DNA of 64,000 nucleotides from Lumbricus terrestris (Eukaryota > Annelida > Clitellata > Crassiclitellata > Lumbricidae), in assembly GCA_949752735.1 (NCBI GenBank), contig OX457037.1, positions 67,881,811-67,945,810 of the forward strand, in the 5' to 3' direction. Made by a program: the position numbers and the translations under genes. Positions 36,181-46,852 of this stretch are shown here, piece by piece. Every line of letters starts with the position of its first letter. Within the stretch, counting starts at the first letter, position 1. The notes under the pieces are model-generated. The model searched no databases and had not been told where the DNA came from. It saw only the letters and a list, made by a program, of their open reading frames with translations.

Positions 36181-37129
36181 TAGTATAAATAAGCTCGAAA
36201 ATGTACACCGGAATGGACTTGGAAAGGCAACAGAGTGGCCACTTCTGCGAATTACCATAGATAATAGATATATATTCACAGATATGTTCTTACTCTTTTG
36301 TGTGTTAAGATGGAATTACTTCCCTTCGTGAATTTTCAAACCTACGCGTGTGTAAAACATGATCTTTTATTTTTATGAACTGACATTCTTAAGTAAAATT
36401 GACAGTAACGGAGTGGGCATTTCTTTTGGCATAAACGAATGCCGTATTGCATGTTACTGAGTAGTTTACTAAAACAATTAGCTAAGTGGTACATTGAAGT
36501 TCAGATTAACATGGAGTTATTTGAAAATGAGTTAGTTTTCCGATAAAATTTATGGAGAAGTAGGTTTGCTAACGGTGTGGACATTTCTTTGGTGTCTTGA
36601 AATTCTGGAATGTTTTAGAAATATCTTAACAGATATTTTCCTAGTCCTTTGTGTGTTAGGTTGGAATTGCATTTTAATTCTCATGTATCTTCAAAACTAT
36701 ACGTATTTGAAACATGGCTACTAAAATCTGTGAACTTGTATTGTTGAGTAAAATTGGCCGCTATGGAGTGGACAATTCTTTTAGCATAAGAAAATTCTGC
36801 ACAGCGTGTTACCGAGTTGATATTACAAGTTTACTGAAATTCTTGACAAGTGACACAATGGAGTTAAGATTAACACGCAGTTATTTGATGTTGCTTCAGT
36901 TTTTGAATAAAATTTATGGAGAGGAAAGTTTGGTCACGAACTGGACATTGCTGCTTTGGGCTGTAAAAATGTTTGCAATTTTTTTTAAAACTAGAATATT
37001 AGTGCGCAACAGCACACATATTTTTTAATGACATACATTGCTGACTAAAATATGATGAAAAATTATTCATTTGAAAAAAATTTCAGCCAACTCCAAACTT
37101 CAATTTAATCTAATAGCAGAAAATTACTG

Positions 37130-38165
37130 AATACTATTTATACAGTTTTTCTCTCTTGAAATCCAGTCTTGCACGGAAATGTTCATAGCAAATATATTTT
37201 TACTTTTCCATTCTCTCGACAAGCATTGTGTCTTTAAACTATCTAGATCCATACACAAAATTATCTTTTTTCCATTGATTATACTAGCATTCTATCTAGA
37301 ATGTCTGTCTCAACTTCTTTTATCCAAATATACATAATTTCCATTCAAGGTTCTTTTAACTTTCTGCGCTATGATAGTTATATAATTCGTTACTAAAATC
37401 CAGTCTTCTCTGTGAGCGCTCATAGTTTTCATATTCATTATTTCATATTTCATTATTCTTTCATAATGAATGCAAAGAAATCACCGAGACTAGTTATTTT
37501 CCCGGAATATTGGATTATTTAATGTTGGTTTTGGATATCCTCATGTATAATAATTCTAGAATAGTTGCCTGAACTAAAATTATCCCTACACATTAGTACG
37601 TGTGTTTCTATGTACCTCTAACTATGTACCCCTATGGACAATGGTAGGCCTATTCATGCAGTTCCAGTTTTGTCTGGTAGAGCTTTGGCTTAAAACTATG
37701 AGCGCACAGAATCTCTGAGATTGGGCTTTTTTCAAAAAATTTCCACGAATTTAATTCTTTCATGAAATGCTCATATATAATAGTATTAACTTTTTCTATT
37801 GTATTTCTCTACAATGTTTGCTTGAACTGTTTAAATCAATATACTTTCAAAGTTCTGATAAATTCTGCATCATAGTATTGTCTCTAGAATTATTGTTTCA
37901 CCTAATTTATCCTTACACTTAAGTTCGTTTTCAGTGTCTTCTTATCTTCCTATATTATGGCATTTATTTACTTCTTTAACGAAAGTCCGTCTCGCTTATG
38001 ATAGCTCAAACCCTCGCTATGAGTGTACATATACTCTGGGATTAGCTTTTGTTCCGAAGCAGTGCATGAATTGATTTTGTACGGAAATGTTCATGCATAA
38101 TCTTCATATCATTACCATTGATTCTGAAAGCATTGTCTAGAATGGTTGTTTCAGCCAGTGTTATC
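37130..38165 (-). pseudogene. Decayed tandem copies of the terminal exon
   Basis: Sequence downstream of the final exon (38173-38378) repeats it in decayed form. Copies align at CCAGTCTTGTCTG (intact exon, 38239) with CCAGTTTTGTCTGG (37667), AAGTCCGTCTCGCT (37981), CCAGTCTTCTCTG (37401) and CCAGTCTTGCACGG (37162), and share GAGCGCACAG, TCTGAGATTGG and GAAATGCTCATATA. Spacing is about 240-315 bases. All have stops and indels. AATAAA for the gene may lie at 37963-37968 (minus strand), inside this block. Confidence 0.65.
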
Positions 38166-38172
38166 TATATTC

Positions 38173-38378
38173 TTAGTATCGTTTTAGGGTTCTTCGAACT
38201 TTTTGCACCATAGTATTGATGCAATTTTTTATTGAGATCCAGTCTTGTCTGTGAGAGCTGAGGCTTTCACGGTGAGCGCACAGGAACTCTGATATTGGTC
38301 CTTTCCCTGGAACAGTGCAGGAATTTATTTCTTTGCGGAAATGCTCATATATGCGAATCTTGTCCTTTTCCATTGTCT
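38173..38378 (-). CDS. Terminal exon of tyrosine-recombinase-like gene
   Basis: Last of five exons. The acceptor TTGTACTTTTAG precedes 38378; the first two bases complete a codon begun by the G at the end of the exon at 39451, and the frame closes at TAA (38173-38175). It encodes EKDKIRIYEHFRKEIN, VPGKGPISEFLC, then RQDWISIKNCIN and a basic end (RRTLKRY). In animal relatives of this protein a similar tail (HF, basic PGK, W..IK..V.N) follows the recombinase domain; its function is unknown, DNA binding is plausible. The phase match at all four joins makes the assignment strong. Decayed copies lie immediately downstream. Confidence 0.75.
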
Positions 38379-38533
38379 CTAAAAGTACAAATTGCCATTT
38401 ATGTTGAATTGCAATTAAATGTAAAAATAAAATCAAAAGTGCAATCACCATCTCTGTCAAAAAAGTATGATCATTGTTGTATACATTGGCTGCTGCAAAC
38501 CATACTGGCAAGTGTGCAATGACTTAGTATATA

Positions 38534-39184
38534 CACTGTGTCCGGATAAAAAGTAGCCCCCACAAAAAAGTGTAATAACGCGGTCAAAACTCTTAGGATT
38601 TGTCTGAAATTTTAAACAGAGCAACAGTGACCATATTTACACCAGATCCTAAAGCCGATTAGAAATATTCGTGAGTTTTTCAAATTTATGAGTGTTTAAA
38701 ATGCAGCACCAAAAAACTGAACTTTCCAACATGGAAAACCTGAAAAGAAATGAAATTCAGCTATATCCGTTGTTCAAAATGTCCTCCTTGTTCACGGACA
38801 CACGACCGTAGACGTAGACGCTACTGTTTGATGGTCCGGTCGATGATCACTTGGTCAAACATCTGCCACTCTTCAATCAGAATATATATACGCCCTACGG
38901 TTATCGAAGTCATGAATACGCGTGAACGAAAAACGCGCCCCTCCAGTAAATGCACCTGGTACTCCGGATCGAGATCTGGACTGCTGGGCGGCCACAGCTG
39001 CGGGTTATGAAGCCGATTGTATCCCTGGACAACTACTACGTCTACGGTCGTGTTTTCTAATCGGCTTTAGAATCTCATGTAAATATGGTCACTGTTGCTC
39101 TGCTTAAAATTTCAGACAAATCCTAAGAGTTTTGACCGAGTTATTACGCTTTTTGTGGGGGCTACTTTTTATCCAGACACAGTG
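38534..39184 (-). mobile_element. Mariner-like element, internally deleted, 651 bp
   Basis: Inverted ends of about 140 bases start CACTGTGTCCGGATAAAAAG at left and CACTGTGTCTGGATAAAAAG at right, each flanked by TA (38532-38533, 39185-39186). The interior holds the C-terminal part of a DDE transposase on the minus strand. It lies inside the last intron of the recombinase-like gene. Confidence 0.85.
38757..39025 (-). pseudogene. Mariner/Tc1 transposase C-terminal fragment
   Basis: Minus-strand reading gives NPQLWPPSSPDLDP near 38990-39010, the region around the third catalytic Asp of mariner/Tc1-type transposases, and RLRLRSCVREQGGHFEQ near 38770-38815, the GGHFE motif near their C terminus. 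Only about 90 codons survive, with the N-terminal two thirds deleted. Confidence 0.7.
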
Positions 39185-39450
39185 TATATAGATATATAAC
39201 TTTATATTTCACAGGGAAAAGCAAATTAGGCAATAGCTGGTTATAGCAGCTTAAACCAGTTCACAATAGCATTGAAGCTTTTGAGCTAAGTTGTAACTTG
39301 ATAAGTACTCATACACATATCATGTACATGTATGTTATAGTTCAGACAGGTTTTTCATATCAAATGCTTTTCACAAATTTGCTCGTCACAACCAGTGATA
39401 AAAAAGTAATCATTCAAAAAATCAATCTGCACGGGAGAAATAATCAATAC

Positions 39451-39585
39451 CTTTATCAGATGGATTCTTGGTATATTTTCGCATTTTCTTCTTTGGCTCC
39501 GGTTCAGGACTCGTGAAATCGCCGTCTGAACCCCAATCTTCTTGGGAATCGCTCCAGTCAGAATTTCCATTTGCATTGTCCACTG
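39451..39585 (-). CDS. Fourth exon of tyrosine-recombinase-like gene
   Basis: A 135-base exon between a tandem acceptor ATCGCAGCAG and the donor GTATTG at 39450. Because the acceptor is NAGNAG, two isoforms differing by one alanine are expected (exon start 39585 or 39582). Both ends are phase 1. It encodes VDNANGNSDWSDSQEDWGSD followed by DFTSPEPEPKKKMRKYTKNP, an acidic-to-basic linker carrying a likely nuclear-localisation KKKMRK. Confidence 0.7.
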
Positions 39586-39653
39586 CTGCGATTGATAAAA
39601 TTAACAAGAAAAAGGATGCATGTTTAGCTTAGCTGTGTTAATAATAAAAAAAT

Positions 39654-39654
<1 letters not shown>

Positions 39655-39709
<55 letters not shown>

Positions 39710-39740
39710 CTCGGGTAAAAAAATAATAATAATAATATAT
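39655..39740. repeat. (ATA)n microsatellite
   Basis: ATA/AAT runs at the tail end of the SINE on the minus strand, consistent with an A/T-rich SINE tail. Confidence 0.9.
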
Positions 39741-39952
39741 TTTCTTTAATTAAACGCCTGCAAGACGCACTGCGCTTTACATTTACAAGTTATGCAGTAA
39801 TCTTAACTAAACTTAACTACTAACTGAACAGACAGCTTTGTAATTACACGGCGCCGATGGCAGCCTACAAAGCAAATCCGCCCAACGGGGGCTCGAACTC
39901 ACTACCTCTCGCACTCTTGGCCAGCGTGTTAACCACTACTCTACCGCCCCCC
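39740..39952 (-). mobile_element. tRNA-derived SINE, family S1
   Basis: On the minus strand the A box TAGAGTAGTGGTTAACACG (39925-39943) and B box GAGTTCGAGCC (39890-39900) are spaced as in a tRNA. A body with GGCTGCCATCGGCGCCGTG and CTGTCTGTTCAG follows and ends in TTATTATT. A second copy lies at about 54860-55010, sharing the body. It sits in an intron of the recombinase-like gene. Confidence 0.75.
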
Positions 39953-40422
39953 CCCCCCGAGTTAAGGCTTGAATATTTGGCGAACGTGAGTCTTAAATTT
40001 ATAGATCTAAATTGTGGGAATGATTGCAGCATTGAAATTGTTTCATTATCGTACAACAGTATTTAAGCAAAGCAAGCAAACATTGTTTTCAAAGCAGTCT
40101 ATTTCATTATAGATGTTCTCTCAACTCTAACATGTACGCACTCACATGCGATAGGTGCATTTAATGCAATGCAACCTCAACTTTTGACATTATGCATAAT
40201 TGTAGCGACCTGCGACATTGAGTGCACGGACTCTTGCCTTAAATCTGGACTATTCTGTGTGAGTCGACCTATTTTCAACTGTTTTTCAACAGTAGGTCAT
40301 GATGAACAAAATATATATTTACGATCAATAATTATTATGAAAATAGTGCGTAGTACGCACTAAGCGCTTCGATTTTTGCAAAAACTTAGAATTGCAGCGA
40401 AATAAACATCCTATTCACTCAC

Positions 40423-40923
40423 CTTTCCGTTTCTTGTCCAGCACTGTGGATGGATTGGCTTCAGATGATGTCGATGGTACTTTCCGTTTCTTGTCCAGCA
40501 CTGTGGGTGGATTGGCTTCAGATGATGTCGATGGTACTTTCTGTTTCTTGAGCAGTTCTACGGATGGATTGGCTTCAGATGATGTCGATGGTACTTTCCG
40601 TTTCTTGTCCAGCACTGTGGGTGGATTGGCTTCAGATGATGTCGATGGTACTTTCTGTTTCTTGAGCAGTTCTACGGATGGATTGGCTTCAGACGATGTC
40701 GATGGTACTTTCCGTTTCTTGAGCAGTTCTACGGATGGATTGTCTTCGGACAATGTCGATGGTACAATTAAGGTTGGCGATTGCACGGCCTGGTTGGTGT
40801 TCTCTTGAGCTTCACTGCCGGTCTGTTCTTTTGATGTGCATACTAAGTGACTTGTGGATGGCGTTCCATCCGTAGTCATATCTGAATGCTCGTCATCAGA
40901 ATCTTTGAAATCCAGAGGAATGT
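40423..40923 (-). CDS. Third exon of tyrosine-recombinase-like gene, KKRK repeats
   Basis: A 501-base exon with acceptor TTTATTACAG (ends 40924) and donor GTGAGT (from 40422), both phase 1. It starts IPLDFKDSDDEHSDMTTDG and contains six 19-residue repeats, alternating VPSTSSEANPSVELLKKQK and VPSTSSEANPPTVLDKKRK types. Each repeat ends in a basic KK[RQ]K cluster, so six potential nuclear-localisation or DNA-contacting clusters lie between the recombinase-like domain and the C-terminal tail. Confidence 0.75.
40434..40790 (-). repeat. 57-bp coding minisatellite, 6 units
   Basis: Exactly in frame (57 bases = 19 codons), inside the exon 40423-40923. Two unit types alternate. Confidence 0.9.
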
Positions 40924-41169
40924 CTGTAATAAATGTGTTTTATTGGAATTTTCCTATCTGTTGCAAACTGTTAGCAGTTTAGGGCAAACAAATCGCCAGA
41001 AATCTTCAAGAACTGGATTGAGAATAATTCATTTAATTTATTGCGCCCAGAACAGGTTCAAACAAAAAACAGTGAGGGGAAAGAAAGATGAAACAATTAC
41101 ATCACATAATCTCTTTAAGTGGTGAATTTCAGCAAGGGGACAATGAGCAAAATCAGAAAACCCACTGAT

Positions 41170-41232
41170 ATGGTTTTGGCAGCGCCTCCGATTAGTCCTC
41201 TAGACGAGGTGCTATAAAAATTAAGATAATGA
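41170..41232 (+). mobile_element. LINE 3' tail fragment
   Basis: GCAGCGCCTCCGATTAGTCC..GAGGTGCTATAAAAATTAAG resembles the LINE tail at 14.85 and 32.4 kb and ends in TAATGATAAT repeats. Intronic. Confidence 0.5.
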
Positions 41233-41518
41233 TAATTAAAATAATATGGGCACGGCATTGCTGCTCAAGTATAATACCAGTTTTAATTTATTTGCTTGCT
41301 TCATCACATTGAGAAAATAAATATGGAGCAATATAAACCAATTCCGTCTATTTTGTTATGTCATTGGAGAATCAGTGTGTCATATTGATAGAATTAATCT
41401 TGTGATGTAGGTGCTAGTATGACAGTTTACTCAATGCACATTTGAAATGCTATAGGCTAGTGCATAAACTCTAAGGTAAACACCTCACGAAGAAATTTTA
41501 AAAATTATTATAACTTAC

Positions 41519-44500
41519 CGTCGGGTTCTATTTCTTCGAGCGACTTGCCAGCCCATTTCCCTACTTCCCCGCGGTCTACTGCTAGCAGCAATTTCGACAC
41601 CTTGCACAATTCTATCGATGATTCCTGCAACTTGTAAAAATTGTTATGCACCGAAATATCATGCCCAAGATGCGATGCTAGCCACGACATTTCATTGGTG
41701 TTCAGTGCCAGTATCTGCGAAACGGTCGCAATATATTTGCGCAATTTCGTGCACCTGATTCGCTCCGAGTGCTCAAGTTCTGCATCCTGCACTACCTTAC
41801 ACAGAGCATCCCCACCACGGATATTAGTCAAGGTCCCTTGGCAGGCAAAGAAGTATCTGTTTTCACTCTTGATGCCAGCTTGCATTCTTACTTCCTCGTC
41901 TGCCAGGGTATTCATTGCAATCTTTGCATCAGGTGGTATGAGCATTGCAATCTTTCGAAACGCTTTCCCTTGAATCTCCACCATATCCATTCGTTGGTAT
42001 AACTCCTGCTCAATCCTGGTCATGCTCTCGCGCACGTCTTGTATACCATCAATTGCCCAGTTTGGTCTTTCAATAAATGCGTTTTTCTTCAGCTGTGATA
42101 CAGCTCCAGGCCGTGTCTTATTAAATACAAGCAACCGGGCTAAAGTTATTCTTTGCAGTTCCCTATAATGCTGGGAGGTGTTACTGCCTTCTTTGTATTT
42201 CTCTAAGATTCTGACGGTTTCTGCTGTTAAATATGCAGTCAGTTTCTTTACGTCGGATGTTGTGGGGAGGTTATTGGGCTGGTTGAACTTCCGCCTATTC
42301 AGCGTTCTTGTAGCTGCCCCAGCAATCTGATCCGTCCATTCAGAGTTGTGCAGGGCAAGAAAGCGAACGGCGTCTCTTTCAGCAACCTCGTCATCTGACC
42401 TCATCGCTATTCCCCTCTTTCTTTCAGCCAGCTGGACTAAGATGTGCCCTAACTTCTTGGCAACAGAAGGCTTCTCCAGTTGCACCGCTCCCGTATCCTC
42501 GTCCACCAATTGCCCGGACATGCTCTCCACGGCTTCAACTATTTTGTCAAATGATTGTGGGTTGATCCAGTTTGCTATTTGTCCGTTCGGATTGGCATCA
42601 ATGTCTCTTAATTTCAGTAGAAGTCTTGCAGCATTTCTCATTCTGTTTGCAACACTAGCATATTTGTCCGGACCAACGTTTTTCAAACGTAAATTTCCGA
42701 TGTCAACAATGAGAGAGTCACCTTTTGCTGCCCGAGAGATGTCATCATGCCGAAATGACCTGAACACCGTGGTACGCAACAAATCCGAAGCCCCAATTTC
42801 AACGGAATCCTGCAATGCCTGTGACTCCATGACAATATCTCTTTTGCCCTTTTCATCAGAGCCAGAAGAGCCAATACAGTGGTAGTGACAATGACGCCAT
42901 ATATTGCTTAGAGCAACATAAGCCAGACAATCAGGACAAGGTCCGTATTGGCTAGGATCAACTTCTTGCAATTCTGTCGGTCTTCTTGCAAGTATTATAG
43001 AGCCTTGACCAAGCTTTCGCACACGTTCATTGTGAAAAAAGTTTCCTCTGTGGCGCAGCAACTCCATTCCTTTTGCGATTTCCTTTTTAGATGACTGACT
43101 CAATATTCGTGCAACCTCCGGATGATCAGCATGCACAGCTTTGAGGTGTCGTGTGACTTTTAGCTTTAGTAACTTTTCACATATAAAACAAGAGTTTAAC
43201 TTATCAAAGACTCTCATTTTCAATTGGGAATCTACCTTACACATCATGAGACTTACGTGTCCAACTGGCAGTTCATGCTCACGTACATTTTCATCTTCAG
43301 AAAGGTCACTGTTCAACTCTGCGACAGCAAAGGCAGCATCTGGGACATTGAAATTCTGGTCAGCTGAAGCAGTTGGATTAATTGTACTGCGGCAAATCGT
43401 CGAAGTGTAAACTTGCATGATTTCTTCAAAATGCGACAGGTTGATAGTTTCAAGTGCTCCAGAAGAATCCACAATCGACTCATTTTCCATTAATGTGCCT
43501 AAATCAGGCAAATTGATTGCAGTCAATACATTCTGTAACGTAAGCGTTTCCACTTCCGGATCAATAGATGAAAAAGATGCAACTGGAAGTGACTCCATCT
43601 GATCAGTCACTGACGCTGCCGGCTCTGACGTTGCTGCAGATGCTAGTGAATATGTCACTGGATCTGGTGCTGCTGATGAGACTGACTGCACTGGATCAGA
43701 TGATGCCACATTGGATGCCGATGAGTCAGATACTACTAGACCTAATGCGGCTGCAGCTGTCGATGAATATGTCACTGGATCTGGTGCTCCTGATGAGACT
43801 GACTGCATTGGATCAGATGATGCCACATTGGATGCCCATGAGTCTGATACTGCTAGACCTAATGCGGCTGCAGCTGTTGATGAATATGTCACTGGATCTG
43901 GTGCTGCTGATGAGACTGACTGCACTGGATCAGATGATGCCACATTGGATGCCCATGAGTCAGATACTGCTAGACCTAATGCGGCTGCAGCTGTTGATGA
44001 ATATGTCACTGGATCTGGTGCTGCTGATGAGACTGACTGCACTGGATCAGATGATGCCACATTGGATGCCGATGTGTCTGATACTGCTAGACCTAATGCT
44101 GCTGCAGCTGTTGATGAATATGTCACTGGATCTGGTGCTCCTGATGAGACTGACTGCACTGGATCAGATGATGCCACATTGGATGCCCATGAGTCTGATA
44201 CTGCTAGACCTAATGCGGCTGCAGCTGTTGATGAATATGTCACTGGATCTGGTGCTGCTGATGAGACTGACTGCACTGGATCAGATGATGCCACATTGGA
44301 TGCCGATGTGTCTGATACTGCTAGACCTAATGCGGCTGCAGCTGTTGATGAATATGTCACTGGATCTGGTGCTGCTGATGAGACTGGCTGCATTGGATCA
44401 GATGATGCCACATTGGATGCCCATGAGTCGGATACTGCTAGACCTAATGCGGCTGCAGCTGTTGATGAATATGTCACTGGATCTGGTGCTGCTGATGAGA

Positions 44501-45751
44501 CTGACTGCATTGGATCAGATGATGCCATATTGGATGCCCATGAGTCGGATACTGCTAGACCTAATGCGGCTGCAGCTGTTGATGAATATGTCACTGGATC
44601 TGGTGCTGCTGATGAGACTGACTGCATTGGATCAGATGATGCCACATTGGATGCCGATGAGTCAGATACTACTAGACCTAATGCGGCTGCAGCTGTTGAT
44701 GAATATGTCACTGGATCTGGTGCTGCTGATGAGACTGACTGCATTGGATCAGATGATGCCACATTGGATGCCGATGAGTCAGATACTACTAGACCTAATG
44801 CGGCTGCAGCTGTTGATGAATATGTCACTGGATCTGGTGCTGCTGATGAGACTGACTGCATTGGATCAGATGATGCCACATTGGATGCCCATGAGTCAGA
44901 TACTGCTAGACCTAATGCGGCTGCAGCTGTTGATGAATATGTCACTGGATCTGGTGCTGCTGATGACACTGACTGCACTGGATCAGATGATGCCACATTG
45001 GATGCCGATGTGTCTGATACTGCTAGACCTAATGCGGCTGCAGCTGTTGATGAATATGTCACTGGATCTGGTGCTGCTGATGACACTGACTGCACTGGAT
45101 CAGATGATGCCACATTGGATGCCCATGAGTCAGATACTGCTAGACCTAATGCGGCTGCAGCTGTTGATGAATATGTCACTGGATCTGGTGCTCCTGATGA
45201 GACTGACTGCACTGGATCAGATGATGCCACATTGGATTCCCATGAGTCTGATACTGCTAGACCTAATGCGGCTGCAGCTGTTGATGAATATGTCACTGGA
45301 TCTGGTGCTGCTGATGAGACTGACTGCACTGGATCAGATGATGCCACATTGGATGCCGATGTGTCTGATACTGCTAGACCTAATGCGGCTGCAGCTGTTG
45401 ATGAATATGTCACTGGATCTGGTGCTGCTGATGAGACTGGCTGCATTGGATCAGATGATGCCACATTGGATGCCCATGAGTCGGATACTGCTAGACCTAA
45501 TGCGGCTGCAGCTGTTGATGAATATGTCACTGGATCTGGTGCTGCTGATGAGACTGACAGCATTGGATAAGACGATGCCACTGTGTCTTGATCTTCCAAT
45601 TTTGACTTTTGCCACTTATTCAACCCTTGTCTCTTCTTTGCTGTTGCTTTAATATTACAAGGTGGCGCATTTTGAGTGTTTGATGATGTGAATATTTTTC
45701 GAATATCATTCAGCGCACAGTCGTGTTCAATACCATCATCATCAAACTTCA
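41519..45751 (-). CDS. Large exon: tyrosine-recombinase-like protein with repeat domain
   Basis: A 4233-base exon (1411 codons) with acceptor TTTATTAGGTGGATTTACAG and donor GTAAGT at 41518, phase 1 at both ends. Residues are numbered from its first codon. 2-20: Tudor-like strand continued from the previous exon. 58-703: 16.5 copies of a 39-residue repeat. 855-874: C-x2-C-x10-H-x4-H finger. 939-959: CPDC..WRHCHYHC finger. 1000-1400: helical recombinase-like core with the tyrosine-recombinase order R1214 (TRPGAV), R1338 (KLRKYIAT), H1364 (LGH) and Y1373 (NNFY). Animal relatives with this arrangement are numerous but uncharacterised. Whether it still cuts DNA is unknown; the HxxR histidine is replaced by T1335. 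The intact frame across five exons suggests a functional host or recent mobile gene. Confidence 0.8.
43640..45581 (-). repeat. 117-bp coding minisatellite, 16.5 units
   Basis: In-frame units of 39 codons: VASSDPVQSVSSAAPDPV + TYSSTAAAALGLAVSDSWASN. Variants are clustered at few sites: SDSWASN, SDTSASN or SDSSASN at the end, and GLAVS or GLVVS. Units are highly similar, indicating recent expansion or homogenisation. Because 117 is a multiple of three the opposite strand is also open for over 600 codons, which is a by-product. Confidence 0.95.
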
Positions 45752-45905
45752 CTGTAAATCCACCTAATAAATTAAACCATGGTAATTGATAGAGAAATTA
45801 TATCGGCTTAACCATAATGATGACAGCACATTTTTATTTCTTCATATAGCAAATTATCAACATTACAGTAAATAATCTGTTTTGTCATATTGAATAGGGG
45901 AAAGT

Positions 45906-46844
45906 CAGGGCCGGCCTTAGGCATAGGCAAAGTAGGCAGTTGCCTAGGGCGCCGCAGTCTTTGTGGGGCGCGATTTTTATTTTTGCACTATATTCTTTTA
46001 AACTGAAAACTTTGGACAGAATTTAAATTAATTATTGATTTCATTGCACCAATTCAGGCAAGCCTAATTCAGTTTCCAGAACTAAATATATTTTATATCG
46101 ACTAATAACATTTTCCGATGTCTATCGGCTAATAGACCTACTGACATTGTGACATCCTTCGACTATTATGCGCCAACAATTGAAGAATTGTTGTGTTATT
46201 TATAGTCGTTGTTCCTGGTGTGAATCTCTTGATCTTACAAATTAAATGATATCAAACCCTATAATTCGAAGAAGCGTCAAAAGTTATCGGGTGCCCAAAG
46301 TCGTAAGAAAAAACAGAAGACAGAAGTTAGAATAAAAAGAAATAGGCTACGGGTCGGTTTTTCAAGTATTTAAGCAAAACTGAGACAACTTTGACTGTCA
46401 ACGTTAGCTCCCAGTCGTCAGCTATAGTAATTCAGACTACGCGACGCTCAATTTCGATAGTGAAGATCACGGCTGACCTTAGGCACAGGCTAAGCAGGCA
46501 GTTGCCTGGAGCGACAAATTCTAGTGGGGGGAGACATTTGCACAAAAATGCTTGTTAATAACCTCTTATCGCTTTCAGCCATTGTGCACGGAATTGAATT
46601 TTATCCCGCCTTCAGGGTAGCCTACTAATAACAAAAATGTAAAGTACTCTACTGAAAGGTTCTGGCGGGTTCATCTTTGGATTCTGACGTGGCTGAACAA
46701 TTGAGTCTGAGTGGGATCTGAGGGCGCGAAATGTATGCTTTGCCTGAGGTGCCCAATGTATGCTTTGCCTATGGCGCCAAATGCATGCTGGGGCGCCAAA
46801 TGCATGCTTTGCCTAGGGCGCCATTTTAGCCAAGGCCGGCCCTG
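45906..46844. mobile_element. hAT-type non-autonomous element, 939 bp
   Basis: Ends CAGGGCCGGCCTTAGGCATA (left) and CAGGGCCGGCCTTGGC (right, reverse-complemented), with an exact 8-bp duplication GGGAAAGT (45898-45905, 46845-46852). A second, internal left-end-like block (ACCTTAGGCACAGGCTAAGC) occurs at 46467, and ATGCATGCTTTGCCTAGGGC-like blocks repeat near the right end. Located in the first intron of the recombinase-like gene. No coding capacity. Confidence 0.85.
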
Positions 46845-46852
46845 GGGAAAGT

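Larger units (their letters stand above)
33720..37000. repeat. Symmetric region with inverted ACTCCGTTAC motifs
   Basis: The left flank of the palindromic element carries GTCTACTCCGTTG, GTCTACTCCGTTACC and GTCCACTCCGTTACC (about 33742, 33948, 34092). The right flank carries the opposite orientation: TAACGGAGTGGGCA, TAACGGTGTGGACA and TATGGAGTGGACA (about 36413, 36575, 36765). The right flank also contains a diverged direct repeat of about 350 bases (36281 and 36631). No gene is supported. Confidence 0.55.

Noticed and set aside
39890..39952. Functional tRNA gene (minus strand)
   Set aside because: A tRNA-like head, but shared body and second copy at 54.9 kb show a SINE.
43568..45652. Plus-strand frames of 619 and 694 codons
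   Set aside because: They are shadows of the 117-bp in-frame repeat of the minus-strand gene; that gene has splice sites, domains and continuity, these do not.
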